The notes: generated from the sequence alone by a model not told the origin. A DNA stretch of 64,000 nt from Bradyrhizobium sp. JYMT SZCCT0428 (GCF_018131075.1 NZ_JAFCLS010000018.1:62001-126000), one strand, 5' to 3'; positions 8,101-17,112 are shown, counted from the stretch's first letter. Made by a program: numbers and translations.

Positions 8101-8292
8101 TTGAAGCACAAGTTCACCGTTGGAGAGACTGTCTATTTCACTGCCAGCAACGTTGCCCGACCGGCCGCCAGCGGCACCTATGAGGTGATCCGGCTGCTTC
8201 CGACCGACGGTGACGACTGCCAGTATCGCATCAAAAGCTCGACGGAAGCCTTCGAACGGGTAGCCAAGGAAAGCCAGCTCGCGGTCTCCTGA
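8101..8292 (+). CDS. Small conserved cytoplasmic protein (63 aa)
   Basis: A small protein whose core KHKFTVGETVYF ... TYEVIRLLPTDGDDCQYRIKSS ... ERVAKESQL matches a short family I recall as common in Bradyrhizobium and relatives, with SH3-like beta content and no known function. I chose TTG 8101, preceded by GGAGAGGGC at ideal spacing. GTG 8086 and ATG 8089 are in frame but lack a ribosome site. A 12-bp motif containing its stop codon is repeated 19 bp later (8282-8312). Confidence 0.7.
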   Translation: MKHKFTVGETVYFTASNVARPAASGTYEVIRLLPTDGDDCQYRIKSSTEAFERVAKESQLAVS

Positions 8293-8312
8293 GCCGCTCA
8301 CGGTCTCCTGAG
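8282..8312. repeat. 12-bp direct repeat over a stop codon
   Basis: CGGTCTCCTGAG occurs at 8282-8293 and again at 8301-8312, with a 19-bp period. The first copy contains the TGA stop of the 63-aa gene. It looks like a small duplication. Confidence 0.7.
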
Positions 8313-8455
8313 AGAGCTGTGTGCAAACCAGCGGTTGATGCGGTTCCATATCGCTCGCCGTCAAAAGGCCCCGTTCGCAGGACCATTCTGTCGGGAGTGA
8401 ATGCGGGCAGACACGCATTCGCTGATCGCGTTATGCTGCGTGAGGGACACCGCGC

Positions 8456-9478
8456 ATGAGCTGGGACTGGGCTTCTTCGCTGGATCAGATCTGGCGCACA
8501 CCGACTTTTCCGATGTGGCTGACGCTGGCCTCGGCGGGATTTTTGGGAATCATCGTTCTGATCACGCTGCTGCGCGCGGAGAAATCCGTGGCCAATGGCG
8601 TGCTGACGGTCATGACGCTGCTCGCGATCGTCGTCGCTGTCGCCGCGACCATCCGCAGCTTCGGGCCGGATGGCGCCGTCTCGTCCGCTGGGACCCGGGT
8701 GGCTTCGGTCAGCGCAGCGTTGCCGCAGCTCTCTTGTATCGACGATCTCGCCGGCGATGCCGTCCTCAACGCCTGCGAGAAGACGCTGTTCGGGTCCGCC
8801 GACTCGGTCGCTGCCGCAGTCACCTATGCGGCGTCCCAGATCACCCGCCTGACCGGGTTCGGCGATGCTGCCATGGCCGACAAGGCGACGAGTTCCGAGT
8901 TGCAGGCCCTGCGCCGCGCCGTTGAGCGCGACCGCTACGGGCTGATGGCCTATGTGCTGATGGCGCGCGACCATTGCACGCCGGCTGCATGCGCGGCGTT
9001 CGCCGCGCTGGCTGACAAGCGCCAGGTCGTCGCCAATATGGATGAGCGCCTCTACGAGAACCTGATCACGCGCTATGCGCCGTCATGGAACGCGCCGCCC
9101 CTGGCTGCGACATCCCCGGGGCTGCTCGCGGGGCTGCCGCCGTCGATGCCCACTGGCAAACCCACCAATGCCGAATTTCCGAGCGCGGCCAATACCCCGC
9201 CCATCAGCATCATGAACCCGGAGCCGCCCGCCGCACGCGCCGCGCCGGCTGCTGCCAATCCACCGGCTTCACCGCGTCCGGCCCCGGCCGCAGCAACACC
9301 AACTACCGCCGCGCCGGCCACACCGACCGCAACAGCGTCGCCAGCGCTGGCGGCAGCCAAAAAACAGCCGCCGGCGCCGAAACGCACGCCGGCCGCGCCG
9401 GTCCAGCTGTCGCCGGCACCGGGGGCGCCGGGAGCACCGACGGCGTCATCCACAGCTGCTGCGCCCGCCAACGAATGA
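8456..9478 (+). CDS. Membrane protein with Pro/Ala-rich tail, unknown function
   Basis: A 340-aa protein with two N-terminal membrane helices (about 19-40 and 48-67). A folded region follows (about 80-210) with paired cysteines (SCIDDLAGDAVLNACEKTLFG and DHCTPAACAAF), probably periplasmic and disulfide-bonded. The C-terminal 120 residues are low-complexity Pro/Ala/Thr. I do not recognise a named family, though proteins of this layout are common in Bradyrhizobium. DUF1489 starts 39 bp downstream, suggesting cotranscription. The low-complexity tail could be a wall or periplasm-spanning spacer. Confidence 0.65.
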   Translation: MSWDWASSLDQIWRTPTFPMWLTLASAGFLGIIVLITLLRAEKSVANGVLTVMTLLAIVVAVAATIRSFGPDGAVSSAGTRVASVSAALPQLSCIDDLAGDAVLNACEKTLFGSADSVAAAVTYAASQITRLTGFGDAAMADKATSSELQALRRAVERDRYGLMAYVLMARDHCTPAACAAFAALADKRQVVANMDERLYENLITRYAPSWNAPPLAATSPGLLAGLPPSMPTGKPTNAEFPSAANTPPISIMNPEPPAARAAPAAANPPASPRPAPAAATPTTAAPATPTATASPALAAAKKQPPAPKRTPAAPVQLSPAPGAPGAPTASSTAAAPANE

Positions 9479-9517
9479 TCGTTTTCAAACGGCGCGCGGC
9501 CCGCTAAACCCGGATCC

Positions 9518-9955
9518 ATGCCGCTTCATCTCATCAAGCTCGCCGTTGGCTGCGAGTCGGTCAAAGAACTCAAGGGCTGGGTTGCCGAACGGATGGCAAC
9601 CGCCAAGAAAAAGGGTTTGCCGCTCCGCCATATCCACGTCACCCGGATGACGCCGAAGCGTGACGAGGAACTGCTTGCCGGCGGCTCGCTCTACTGGGTG
9701 ATCAAGGGAGAGATCGCGGCGCGCGAAAAGCTGATCGCGATCGAGCCGTTCCGCGACAAGGACGGTATCGGACGGTGCCGCCTGGTGATGCAGCCCAAGG
9801 TCATTGCCGTTTCGCCGCGGCCGATGCGCCCGTTCCAGGGCTGGCGCTATCTGACCGAGGACGGCGCGCCGGCCGACCTCGGCAAGTCCGCCGCGGTCGT
9901 GGCGTCGATGCCGGAGCCGATGCGGCGGGAACTGCGCGACCTCGGGCTGCTTTGA
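9518..9955 (+). CDS. DUF1489 family protein
   Basis: A 145-aa protein that matches DUF1489 along its whole length: PLHLIKLAVGC at the start, HVTRMTPKRDEELLAGGSLYWVIKG in the middle and PFQGWRYL near the end. The family is nearly restricted to alphaproteobacteria and has no established function. No signal or membrane segment is present, so it is cytoplasmic. It follows the membrane protein at 8456 closely and is convergent with the periplasmic protein at 9995, with 39 bp between the two stop codons. Confidence 0.88.
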   Translation: MPLHLIKLAVGCESVKELKGWVAERMATAKKKGLPLRHIHVTRMTPKRDEELLAGGSLYWVIKGEIAAREKLIAIEPFRDKDGIGRCRLVMQPKVIAVSPRPMRPFQGWRYLTEDGAPADLGKSAAVVASMPEPMRRELRDLGLL

Positions 9956-9994
9956 ACCTCGAATGAGTTGGTGTTCTTCCCCGTGCGCCGCTGA

Positions 9995-10768
9995 TCACAG
10001 GGATGTCGCGGTGACGAGGTGCAGCCGCGTCCAGTCGGACGGCGGCAATTCGATCCGGCGGCGGACGTCAGAGGTCTTCTCGACGATATCGAGCAACTCG
10101 GTCTCAACGCCCATGTCGCGCAGGTAGATGCGGAACAATTCGTCAAATCGCGCCGTCGCGCCTACGCGTTCCTCCCTGGAAATGTTGGGCGCCAACCGGT
10201 TGCGAATGGCCATGCCGGTCAACATCACCTTGGCGCCGGCCGGCAGCGTGCGATGGACTCCGCCGGCCAGGATCAGCACGCAAGCCAGATCGCACGGCTC
10301 GTCCGGCACCTTCACCTTCGCGTCGAGCGGCCCGCCGGGACGTTTGAGGGCAAAGCAATCCGCTTCCGCTACTCCCCGGCAAGCTTCGACGTCGGTTGGT
10401 CCGATCGTGGCATCGATGCCGCGGCCGCGCAGAATCCGGCCAAGGCTGGTGGCGACGTTGAGATTTGACTCGCCCCAGCTGTGAATAACGACGGGAAGCT
10501 TGCGCCCGGCGGTCCTGTCGAGAATGTTGATCAGGCGCTTGTGGGTGTCCCATTGCACGGTGCCTTCGGCGGCGATCCATTCCGAGCAGCCCGGCCCACA
10601 AGCGCCGACCGTGCCGCGCGCGACGTAGAAGATCATGGCATCGGGCAGTTGGCCGATGCCGCCGACCGGCGGTCGATCTGGTGTCGGCGCCTGTGCCTGG
10701 GCGAAACCGGCTGCGATCATCGTCAGCAGTCCGCCGAATATCACCGTAGCTATCGATCGCGCACCCAT
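9995..10768 (-). CDS. Periplasmic protein resembling COG3904 (ClpP/crotonase-like fold)
   Basis: A 257-aa protein with a signal peptide (MGARSIATVIFGGLLTMIAAGFAQAQ). The pattern IFYVARGTVGACGPGCSEWIAAEG, then a LNVATSLGRILRGRGI helix, then CDLACVLILAGGVHR, recalls COG3904 periplasmic proteins with a ClpP/crotonase-like core. The catalytic Ser of true ClpP is not evident, and several cysteine pairs suggest disulfides. I took ATG 10768, which starts the signal peptide and follows GGGGGAA; the earlier frame start at 10807 would add 13 charged residues. Enzymatic activity is uncertain. Confidence 0.65.
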   Translation of the reverse strand: MGARSIATVIFGGLLTMIAAGFAQAQAPTPDRPPVGGIGQLPDAMIFYVARGTVGACGPGCSEWIAAEGTVQWDTHKRLINILDRTAGRKLPVVIHSWGESNLNVATSLGRILRGRGIDATIGPTDVEACRGVAEADCFALKRPGGPLDAKVKVPDEPCDLACVLILAGGVHRTLPAGAKVMLTGMAIRNRLAPNISREERVGATARFDELFRIYLRDMGVETELLDIVEKTSDVRRRIELPPSDWTRLHLVTATSL

Positions 10769-10847
10769 GCTGGCAGTTCCCCCGCTATCCCTGCGGACAT
10801 ATTTCACGCAGAGGTTGCTTCGCGCAAGTGGGGCGGGGTTCGGCGGC

Positions 10848-11699
10848 CTAAACCGCGATGTTGTCGATCAACCGCGTGGTTCCGATCTTGGCGGCGAGCA
10901 GCATCCGCATCGGACCGTCCTCGAGCAAGGCGATCGGCGCCAGCGTCTCGGCGTGGCGCACCTCGAAATAATCCAGCGTGAAACCTGCCTTCGTGATCGC
11001 TTCGGCGCCGGCCACCATGACGGCGTCGACAGGCTCGCCGGCGCGCAGGCGGGCCGCGCTCAGCTTCATCGCGCGATAAAGTTCGGGCGCCGCCTGGCGC
11101 TGTTCGGGCGCGAGGTAGACGTTGCGCGAGGACATCGCCAGCCCGTCGCGTTCCCGAACCGTGCGCGAGCCGATCACCTTGACGCCGAGATCGAGATCGC
11201 GCGCCATCTGCGTCACCACCCGCAATTGCTGAAAGTCCTTTTCGCCGAAGATCGCGACATCCGGCCGGCACTGGGTGAACAGCTTGCCGACCACGGTGGC
11301 GACGCCGCCGAAGAAGTGCGGGCGGAAGCGATCTTCCAGCCCGGCGATGGCGGGACCTTCGGGCACGATCCTTGTGGCGAAGCCTTCCGGATACATCGCC
11401 TTGACGTCGGGATTCCAGATCAGATCGACCTTCTCGGCCGCGAGCCTGGCGACGTCGGACTTCCAGGTGCGCGGGTAGGAGCCGAAATCCTCCGTTGGCG
11501 CGAACTGGGTCGGATTAACGAAGATCGAGACCACGACTTTCTGTGCGCGGCGTTTGGCGAGCCGAACCAGCGACACATGGCCGTCATGGAGCGCTCCCAT
11601 GGTTGGCACCAGCGCGATATCAGCCTTTCTGGCGCGAAGGCCATCAAGGGCGCGGCGCAATGCGGGGACGGTACGGACGACCATGGGGCTTCGCGGCAT
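10848..11699 (-). CDS. panC: Pantothenate synthetase
   Basis: A 283-aa cytoplasmic enzyme that condenses D-pantoate with beta-alanine using ATP, the last step of vitamin B5 synthesis for coenzyme A. Family motifs are in order: VPTMGALHDGH (the HIGH-type nucleotide motif, about residues 32-42), FVNPTQF, GEKDFQQL (pantoate/beta-alanine contacts) and SSRNVYL (KMSKS-like). Length is normal. No panB or panD is beside it. It is divergent from mipZ with a 333-bp spacer, and an exported COG3904-like gene lies 79 bp downstream on the same strand. Confidence 0.97.
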   Translation of the reverse strand: MPRSPMVVRTVPALRRALDGLRARKADIALVPTMGALHDGHVSLVRLAKRRAQKVVVSIFVNPTQFAPTEDFGSYPRTWKSDVARLAAEKVDLIWNPDVKAMYPEGFATRIVPEGPAIAGLEDRFRPHFFGGVATVVGKLFTQCRPDVAIFGEKDFQQLRVVTQMARDLDLGVKVIGSRTVRERDGLAMSSRNVYLAPEQRQAAPELYRAMKLSAARLRAGEPVDAVMVAGAEAITKAGFTLDYFEVRHAETLAPIALLEDGPMRMLLAAKIGTTRLIDNIAV

Positions 11700-12032
11700 C
11701 TGGGCTCGATCTCTTGCACGATGTTGGGGGGTGAGGGGGCCATTGGCCGCGGCCTCTTGGCGGGCGATGCGACCTTATAAGGCCGAGGCATTGCCGCCAA
11801 GGTAATCACCCTGTGCAACTCATCACGGCAGTCCGACGTAGCTGCATGGGTCATGTATCGCCAGTCGGGGTCGGCGCGTGGAAACGTGCGCTCGATCACA
11901 GATGAACGCGACGTCGCCAAGCGGATTCATGATTAAGGCAGGCAGATAGTGATTTAAAATCGTTATCACGCATTTCGCTTGACCACAGCCGCGCGTGATT
12001 TGAAGATATCAAACGGGGGTTGGGGTTGAGTC
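11700..12032. other. Divergent intergenic region between panC and mipZ
   Basis: This 333-bp stretch holds no convincing gene. It becomes AT-richer near mipZ (11930-12010). There a weak dyad GTGAT-N11-ATCAC spans 11949-11969, with a TTGACC hexamer at 11980. These may be part of the mipZ promoter, but the matches are not decisive. Confidence 0.4.
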
Positions 12033-12956
12033 ATGTTGGTTCAGGCTAGTCAGGGTCAGTCCGGTTCGGCGCACGTCGTCGTGCTCGGCAACGAGAAGGG
12101 CGGTTCGGGTAAATCCACCACCGCGCCGCATATCGCTGTCGCTCTGATGAAAGCCGGTCAGCGTGTCGCTACCATCGACCTCGATTGCCGCCAGCAAAGC
12201 TTCACCCGGTACATCGGCAACCGCACTGCGTGGGCCCGCCGCACCGGCCTCGATCTCGAAGTTCCCGTCCACTTTTGCATCAAGCTCGGCGAGACGATGC
12301 AGATCGCCGACAATGAAAATTCCGAGTTCCAACAATTCATGGAAGCGGTAAGTACGGTCGAGCGCGCCTTCGACTTCATCGTCATCGATACGCCGGGGTC
12401 GGATTCCTATCTGATGCGCCTGGCCCATTCGATGGCCGATACGCTGGTGACGCCGATCAACGACAGCTTCCTCGATTTCGACGTGCTCGGCACCGTAGAC
12501 CCCGCCACCTATTCGGTGACCGGCGAAAGCCACTATGCCGAGATGGTGCGCGACGTCAGGCGCAAGCGCCGCCAGCTCGACGGCGCTTCGACCGACTGGA
12601 TCGTGGTGCGCAACCGGCTGTCGATGATCGGCTCGCGCAACAAGCAGCTCGTCGCCGACAGTCTGAAGGATCTGTCGTTGCGGCTGGGCTTCCGTTCGAT
12701 CGACGGACTTGCCGAGCGGGTGGTCTACCGCGAATTCTTCCCGCGCGGGCTGACCGCGCTCGACGACATCGATGAGGCCACGCTCGGCACGCGGCCGAGC
12801 ATGGGCCATGTGACGGCGCGCGAGGAGGTGACGAGCCTGCTCCGCCAGCTGAAGCTGCCGCTCGACGAGCGCGGCCGGCGGCGGGCCGCCAACCGCGCCG
12901 AATGGTTCAGCCAGGTCGACAAGCCGCTCGAAGTCCACGACATCCTCGGCGCCTGA
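12033..12956 (+). CDS. mipZ: Division-plane positioning ATPase MipZ
   Basis: A 307-aa ParA/MinD-superfamily ATPase. The deviant Walker A is NEKGGSGKSTT (about residues 24-34). DLDCRQQSFTRYIGNR is the switch region characteristic of MipZ, and FIVIDTPGSDS contains the Walker B aspartate. In Caulobacter MipZ binds ParB at the chromosome poles and inhibits FtsZ, so that division occurs at mid-cell. Length and motif order match. The ATG at 12033 follows a weak GGGTTGGGG. It is divergent from panC and convergent with the alcohol-dehydrogenase-like gene, 38 bp away. Confidence 0.93.
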   Translation: MLVQASQGQSGSAHVVVLGNEKGGSGKSTTAPHIAVALMKAGQRVATIDLDCRQQSFTRYIGNRTAWARRTGLDLEVPVHFCIKLGETMQIADNENSEFQQFMEAVSTVERAFDFIVIDTPGSDSYLMRLAHSMADTLVTPINDSFLDFDVLGTVDPATYSVTGESHYAEMVRDVRRKRRQLDGASTDWIVVRNRLSMIGSRNKQLVADSLKDLSLRLGFRSIDGLAERVVYREFFPRGLTALDDIDEATLGTRPSMGHVTAREEVTSLLRQLKLPLDERGRRRAANRAEWFSQVDKPLEVHDILGA

Positions 12957-12994
12957 ACCAGGCGCTCGGCCCTCGGCGCCTGATCGCCGCGGCC

Positions 12995-14086
12995 TCAGCG
13001 TGATCTTGGTGGCTCGATCACCGTCATCCGGAACGGACCGCTGTTGCTGGCGGCATGCGCGACCGCGGCGTTGGCGTCGTCCAGCGCAAACGAAGTGACC
13101 TCGAATTGATCCAGGCTGACCAGGCCTGCGCGAACAAGCCCGACCATCAAAGGTGCCGCGTGCGGCGGGTACATCCATTGGCCGCGAAGCGTGATGCAGT
13201 TCCGCATCATCCAGGAATAAGGCAGGTCGAGGTCGCCGCCGCCGAGCATGCCGACTCCGCCCATCAGCACCACGCGTCCGTAAGGCCGCACCGCGAGGAT
13301 GGCCGTCCGCACCTGCATCGCGTTGGCCGCAGGCGGCAGGATGTCCAGCACGAAGTCGATGCCGCCCGGGGCGGTTTGCAGGATCCGCTTGCGGTCGTCT
13401 TCCTCCTTGCCGCGCATCGGTACAATACGGACGCGTGGGCCGAACCGGCGCAGGAGATCGGCCAGCGCCTTTTCGTTGCGGCCGGTTGCGATGACACAAG
13501 CCGCGCCCATGCCCAGCGCGACGGCCACCGCCGCGCTGCCAAAGCTGCCGGTGGCGCCGTTGACCAATACGGTCTCTCCGGCCTGCAATTGGGCGGCGAG
13601 GAAGCCGCCATACGGCACCAGCAGCGTGCCCAGCGCGCACCACCGCGCGGCGTCCGCTTCGGCAATGCTGCCGATCCGTACGGCGTTTTCCGTCGGCACC
13701 CGCATTTGTCCGGCCCATGCCCCATCGTGAAAGTATCGCGCCAGCCGCAGACCGCCGTCGCTGCCGGCGGTCAGGCCCTGCAGCGCGATGTCGGGGGCAA
13801 GCGCATCATCGCGCGAACGCACGGTCGGATCGCAATAGACCCAGTCGCCCTTGGCCAGATGGGTCGCATCCGGGCCGGTGGCGCGGACGCGGCCGATCGC
13901 GCCGGGACCCGGCACCACAGGCAATTCCAGCAGGTATTTGCGTTCGCCGCTCAGGACTTCATTTGCATAGGCGAGAACCCGGCTCGCCATCACGTCGACG
14001 ATCACCTCGCCGGTGCCGAGGACGGGATCGGGCAGAGCTTCGATCGCGAGCGGCGATCCGAATTGTTTCAAGACAGCAGCTTTCAT
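12995..14086 (-). CDS. Zinc-type alcohol dehydrogenase-like (MDR) oxidoreductase
   Basis: A 363-aa medium-chain dehydrogenase/reductase: GroES-like domain (about 1-130) and Rossmann domain with the nucleotide motif VNGATGSFGSAAVAVALGMG (about 160-180). The structural and catalytic zinc ligands of true alcohol dehydrogenases are not evident, so it may be a zinc-free quinone-reductase-like member. I chose ATG 14086, the usual family start (MKAAVLKQFGSP). The frame stays open upstream to 14542, but that part overlaps the divergent regulator. The regulator start lies 113 bp away and probably controls this gene. Confidence 0.85.
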   Translation of the reverse strand: MKAAVLKQFGSPLAIEALPDPVLGTGEVIVDVMASRVLAYANEVLSGERKYLLELPVVPGPGAIGRVRATGPDATHLAKGDWVYCDPTVRSRDDALAPDIALQGLTAGSDGGLRLARYFHDGAWAGQMRVPTENAVRIGSIAEADAARWCALGTLLVPYGGFLAAQLQAGETVLVNGATGSFGSAAVAVALGMGAACVIATGRNEKALADLLRRFGPRVRIVPMRGKEEDDRKRILQTAPGGIDFVLDILPPAANAMQVRTAILAVRPYGRVVLMGGVGMLGGGDLDLPYSWMMRNCITLRGQWMYPPHAAPLMVGLVRAGLVSLDQFEVTSFALDDANAAVAHAASNSGPFRMTVIEPPRSR

Positions 14087-14156
14087 GATGGGGCATCCTT
14101 TCGCAACGAGGAGCCCATTTTCGCAACCCTTCATTTCGCCAACAAGACCTGGTATT

Positions 14157-14166
14157 ATCCTAGGAT
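14157..14166. promoter_or_regulatory. Possible operator between the MDR gene and its divergent regulator
   Basis: The perfect 10-bp palindrome ATCCTAGGAT overlaps a TATTAT hexamer (14153-14158) that could be the -10 box of the regulator, 41 bp before its GTG start. The position suits autoregulation. It is short, so chance is possible. Confidence 0.35.
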
Positions 14167-14198
14167 TGAGCGATCCCCCGCTGACGAGGTGCAGGCTT

Positions 14199-14969
14199 GT
14201 GAATCCCAGGCAAAGCGAACTCGGCGATTTCCTGCGCTCGCGGCGGGAAAAGCTGACGCCGAAGGCGGTCGGCCTGCCGATCGGGCGGCGGCGGCGAACG
14301 CCCGGCCTGCGGCGCGAGGAAGTCGCCGAACTCGCGGGCATCGGCGTCGACTGGTACATCCGGCTCGAGCAGGGGCGCACCGTCAGTCCGTCGGTGGCGA
14401 CGATCGACGCGCTGGCCCGCGCACTGCGGCTCGGCAAGGCCGAGCACAAGCATCTGCGGGCGTTGACGCAGAATGCCGACCGCCGCGCCTTCGTCCCCGA
14501 AACCGTACCTCCCGCGGTCCGGCGCACCGTCGAGCGGCTCAATTTGCCGGCCTATGTCACCGGCCGCCGCTGGGACATTCTGGCCTGGAACGCGGCCGCG
14601 GATGAGATCTTTGCGTTCAGCCGGCTGCCGGAAGGCGACCGCAACATTCTCCTCACCGTGCTGACCAACCGCGCGACGCGAAAATTATTCGGCGCTTCAT
14701 GGGAAGAAGAGGCGCGGCGCATCGTGGCGCAATTCCGCGCCACGCATGATTTGTGGGCCGGCGATCCCGCATTCCAGGAACTGCTTGCACGGCTGCGGCA
14801 GGGCTGCCCCGAATTTTCGGGCTGGTGGGAGGCCCATGATATTGGCGGCGCCGCAGCCGGCCGGAAATCCCTGAGCCATCCGAGGAAGGGGCGGCTGAAG
14901 CTGGAATACGCCAGCTTCCAGGCCAATGACGATCCGGCGCTGAAGCTGATCATCTATACCGCGGGCTGA
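14199..14969 (+). CDS. Helix-turn-helix regulator, MmyB-like
   Basis: A 256-aa transcription factor. An N-terminal XRE-type HTH (about residues 6-80: RRRRTPGLRREEVAELAGIGVDWYIRLEQGR) is followed by an MmyB-like ligand-binding domain (about 100-256). The latter contains the family signature WDILAWNAAA. Such regulators, typified by Streptomyces MmyB, often sit divergent from the oxidoreductase they control. I chose GTG 14199, downstream of GACGAGG; it starts just before the conserved LGDFLRSRRE. The ligand is unknown. Confidence 0.88.
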   Translation: MNPRQSELGDFLRSRREKLTPKAVGLPIGRRRRTPGLRREEVAELAGIGVDWYIRLEQGRTVSPSVATIDALARALRLGKAEHKHLRALTQNADRRAFVPETVPPAVRRTVERLNLPAYVTGRRWDILAWNAAADEIFAFSRLPEGDRNILLTVLTNRATRKLFGASWEEEARRIVAQFRATHDLWAGDPAFQELLARLRQGCPEFSGWWEAHDIGGAAAGRKSLSHPRKGRLKLEYASFQANDDPALKLIIYTAG

Positions 14970-15286
14970 ATCCAGTGGTTTTCCGGGATTTCCAGGGCAG
15001 ACGCGGCGTGCGAAATAAGGGAACTAACTGCCTAGAACACCGTTTTCATTAGAGTTTTATCGATCGGTCGAACCGAAGCTTGGTTGGGGCCGTCATATAT
15101 AGGCAAATAGGAGATGATCGCCGGGTAGTGAGCAGTTGCACAATGGATAGGTGCATCGCACAACGATCAGGCGATCAATTCACAACATTTGGACTTTATG
15201 TCACGCCGCTGTGACATATATCATCAAGAACGAGGCCGAAGAGTCTCGAGACTGACATCGCCCCTGCCGGGGCCCCGAGGACGCCG
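14970..15286. other. AT-richer intergenic region with a perfect dyad
   Basis: This 317-bp stretch lies between the MmyB-like regulator and the hydrolase gene and has lower GC than its surroundings. No gene is credible. It holds the dyad at 15197-15218 and presumably the promoter of the hydrolase. Confidence 0.5.
15197..15218. promoter_or_regulatory. Perfect 8-6-8 inverted repeat upstream of the hydrolase
   Basis: TATGTCAC-N6-GTGACATA is a perfect 22-bp dyad centred about 80 bp before the hydrolase ATG. The half-sites have the reverse order of a CRP site (TGTGA-N6-TCACA), so it is not a CRP/FNR consensus. It is a likely operator for an unidentified dimeric regulator. Confidence 0.5.
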
Positions 15287-16171
15287 ATGAAACGTGGAAT
15301 TGCCGTTCTGCTTTCACTTACCGTACTGGTTGCGGTCGCGTACTTTACCGCGAGCAAGTGGGCGATTCGTCACGAGACCATCGCATTCCATGATCCGGCG
15401 CGGGACAATCGTTTGGTCGCGGTCAATATCGCCATTCGGCGCGACAAGGAAATGCAGGCCAATGCCGGCATGATCACGCTGCCGGTTGCGATCATCAATC
15501 ACGGCAACACCGTCAAGCATACCGAGTATTCGTTCCTCTCCAACGCGTTCGCCGCGCGGGGCTATCTTGCGGTCAGCCCCCAGCATGATCTGCCGACCGA
15601 TCCGCCGATGGTGACCAAGGTCGGCGAACTCTATGTCGGCCGTCTGCCGCAAATTCAGCGCGGCGTCGCCAACATCCATTTTGCCATCGAGGAAATGAAG
15701 AAGGTGCTGCCCAACGCTGACTACGCCAAGGTGACGATGGTCGGGCATTCGATGGGCGGCGATATCTCGATGTATTTCGCCAAGCAATATCCCGACGAGA
15801 TCAAGAAGGTGGTGACGCTGGACAATCTGCGCGTGCCGTTCCTGACCGACGGCAAGTTCAAGATCCTGTCGTTCCGTTCGAAGGACACGCAGTTCAAGCC
15901 GGATCCGGGCGTCGTGCCGGACGACGAGCAGTGCGAACAAGCGGGTATTACGGTCGTGAACACCGGCTACCAGCACAACGATATGCGTGATACCGGGCCT
16001 GATGCGGCAAAGTCATCGATCCAGACGATGCTCGACAAGTTCATCGCTGATAACACCGACAGCAGTACGCTGAAGCCGGTGCCGACCAAGGTGCCGGATC
16101 CGCTCGTGAGCAATCCCGGACCGGTGCCGCTGGCGAGCAACCCACCGACCAACAAGTCGGCGACCAACTAA
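15287..16171 (+). CDS. Exported alpha/beta hydrolase
   Basis: A 294-aa protein with an N-terminal hydrophobic anchor or signal (MKRGIAVLLSLTVLVAVAYF) and an alpha/beta-hydrolase core. The nucleophile elbow is GHSMGG (about residues 153-158). An oxyanion-type segment NHGN lies upstream, and a candidate Asp (TLDN, about 185) and a candidate His (YQHND, about 230) follow. The last 40 residues are a Pro/Asn/Thr-rich tail. It is probably a periplasmic or membrane-tethered esterase or lipase-like enzyme of unknown substrate. It stands alone, preceded by an AT-rich region with a strong dyad. Confidence 0.75.
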   Translation: MKRGIAVLLSLTVLVAVAYFTASKWAIRHETIAFHDPARDNRLVAVNIAIRRDKEMQANAGMITLPVAIINHGNTVKHTEYSFLSNAFAARGYLAVSPQHDLPTDPPMVTKVGELYVGRLPQIQRGVANIHFAIEEMKKVLPNADYAKVTMVGHSMGGDISMYFAKQYPDEIKKVVTLDNLRVPFLTDGKFKILSFRSKDTQFKPDPGVVPDDEQCEQAGITVVNTGYQHNDMRDTGPDAAKSSIQTMLDKFIADNTDSSTLKPVPTKVPDPLVSNPGPVPLASNPPTNKSATN

Positions 16172-16280
16172 CGGCTCAGCTGTTAAGCTGCCGCTGCCTG
16201 ATCCCGGCGGCTCACGACCGGGTGCATTGACGGCCCGTATGGACAGTCCCACATAGAGCTTGCTGTAATTGCGAGCGCTC

Positions 16281-17045
16281 ATGGCCGGCGAACCCACCAA
16301 ACCGAAATCTCCCGCCGACGTCTTCTCGGCGCAGAAACCTCAATCGCGCAGCTCTCCGTTGCCTGAAGCCCGGCCCTCGGCGGCCGAAGACATCGCTGCC
16401 TTTGTCGCCAAGGCTCGCGCCATGTCGCCGCACCGCACCGGCGCGAAGGGCAGGCTGGTGTTCGCTCTCGACGCCACCATGAGCCGGCAACCGACCTGGG
16501 ACATGGCCTGTGCGCTGCAGGCCGATATGTTTCGCGAAGCGGCGTCGCTCGGCAGCCTCGACATTCGCCTGGTCTACTACCGCGGCCTCAATGAATGCCG
16601 CGCAACGGGATGGATCTCCGACTCGGCGCAACTCGCTAAATTGATGACCAAGATCGATTGCCAGGGCGGCAATACCCAGATCGGCAAGGTGCTCTCGGAA
16701 GCCCGCCGCGAGGCGGTCGCTTCCGCCGTTCGCGCCGTGGTGTTCGTCGGCGACGCCATGGAAGAGTCGGTCGACGACCTCTGCGCCAAGGCCGGTGAAC
16801 TCGGCCTGCTCAAGGTGCCCGTGTTCATGTTCCAGGAAGGCCACGACGTTGCGGCCGAGCACGCCTTCCGTGAGATCGCGCGCCTCACCGGCGGGGCATG
16901 GTGCAGGTTCGATCCCGGCGCCGCGGCCCAGTTGCGCGAGCTGTTGCGAGCTGCCGCGGCCTATGCCGCCGGCGGACGCGAAGCGCTGCTGCGGCTGTCG
17001 AAGACCGGAAGCGGCGCTGCCAAGCTGATCGGCCAGATGAAATGA
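16281..17045 (+). CDS. VWA-domain protein
   Basis: A 254-aa cytoplasmic protein with a von Willebrand A fold from about residue 57. FALDATMSR replaces the usual MIDAS D-x-S-x-S (here D-A-T-M-S), and VVFVGDAMEES supplies the later MIDAS aspartate. The N-terminal 50 residues are Pro/Ser-rich and likely flexible. No signal peptide is present. ATG 16281 is preferred to the in-frame TTG 16269. The gene for a membrane-anchored J-domain protein begins 67 bp downstream, suggesting that the two act together. The partner and purpose are unknown. Confidence 0.75.
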   Translation: MAGEPTKPKSPADVFSAQKPQSRSSPLPEARPSAAEDIAAFVAKARAMSPHRTGAKGRLVFALDATMSRQPTWDMACALQADMFREAASLGSLDIRLVYYRGLNECRATGWISDSAQLAKLMTKIDCQGGNTQIGKVLSEARREAVASAVRAVVFVGDAMEESVDDLCAKAGELGLLKVPVFMFQEGHDVAAEHAFREIARLTGGAWCRFDPGAAAQLRELLRAAAAYAAGGREALLRLSKTGSGAAKLIGQMK

Positions 17046-17112
17046 TCGCCAGCTGGGTTCTTCAGGTGCGGATCGCCATGCTTTTTGCCGCCGGGGCGAC
17101 TATATTGGGCCC

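Noticed and set aside
11949..11969. GTGAT-N11-ATCAC dyad before mipZ
   Set aside because: The arms are only 5 bp and no regulator is indicated; too weak to call.
12009..13718. 569-codon minus-strand frame covering mipZ and part of the MDR gene
   Set aside because: It crosses two well-supported genes, and its sequence has no family features.
14087..14542. Upstream extension of the MDR gene on the minus strand
   Set aside because: It overlaps the first part of the MmyB-like regulator; the conserved MDR start is at 14086.
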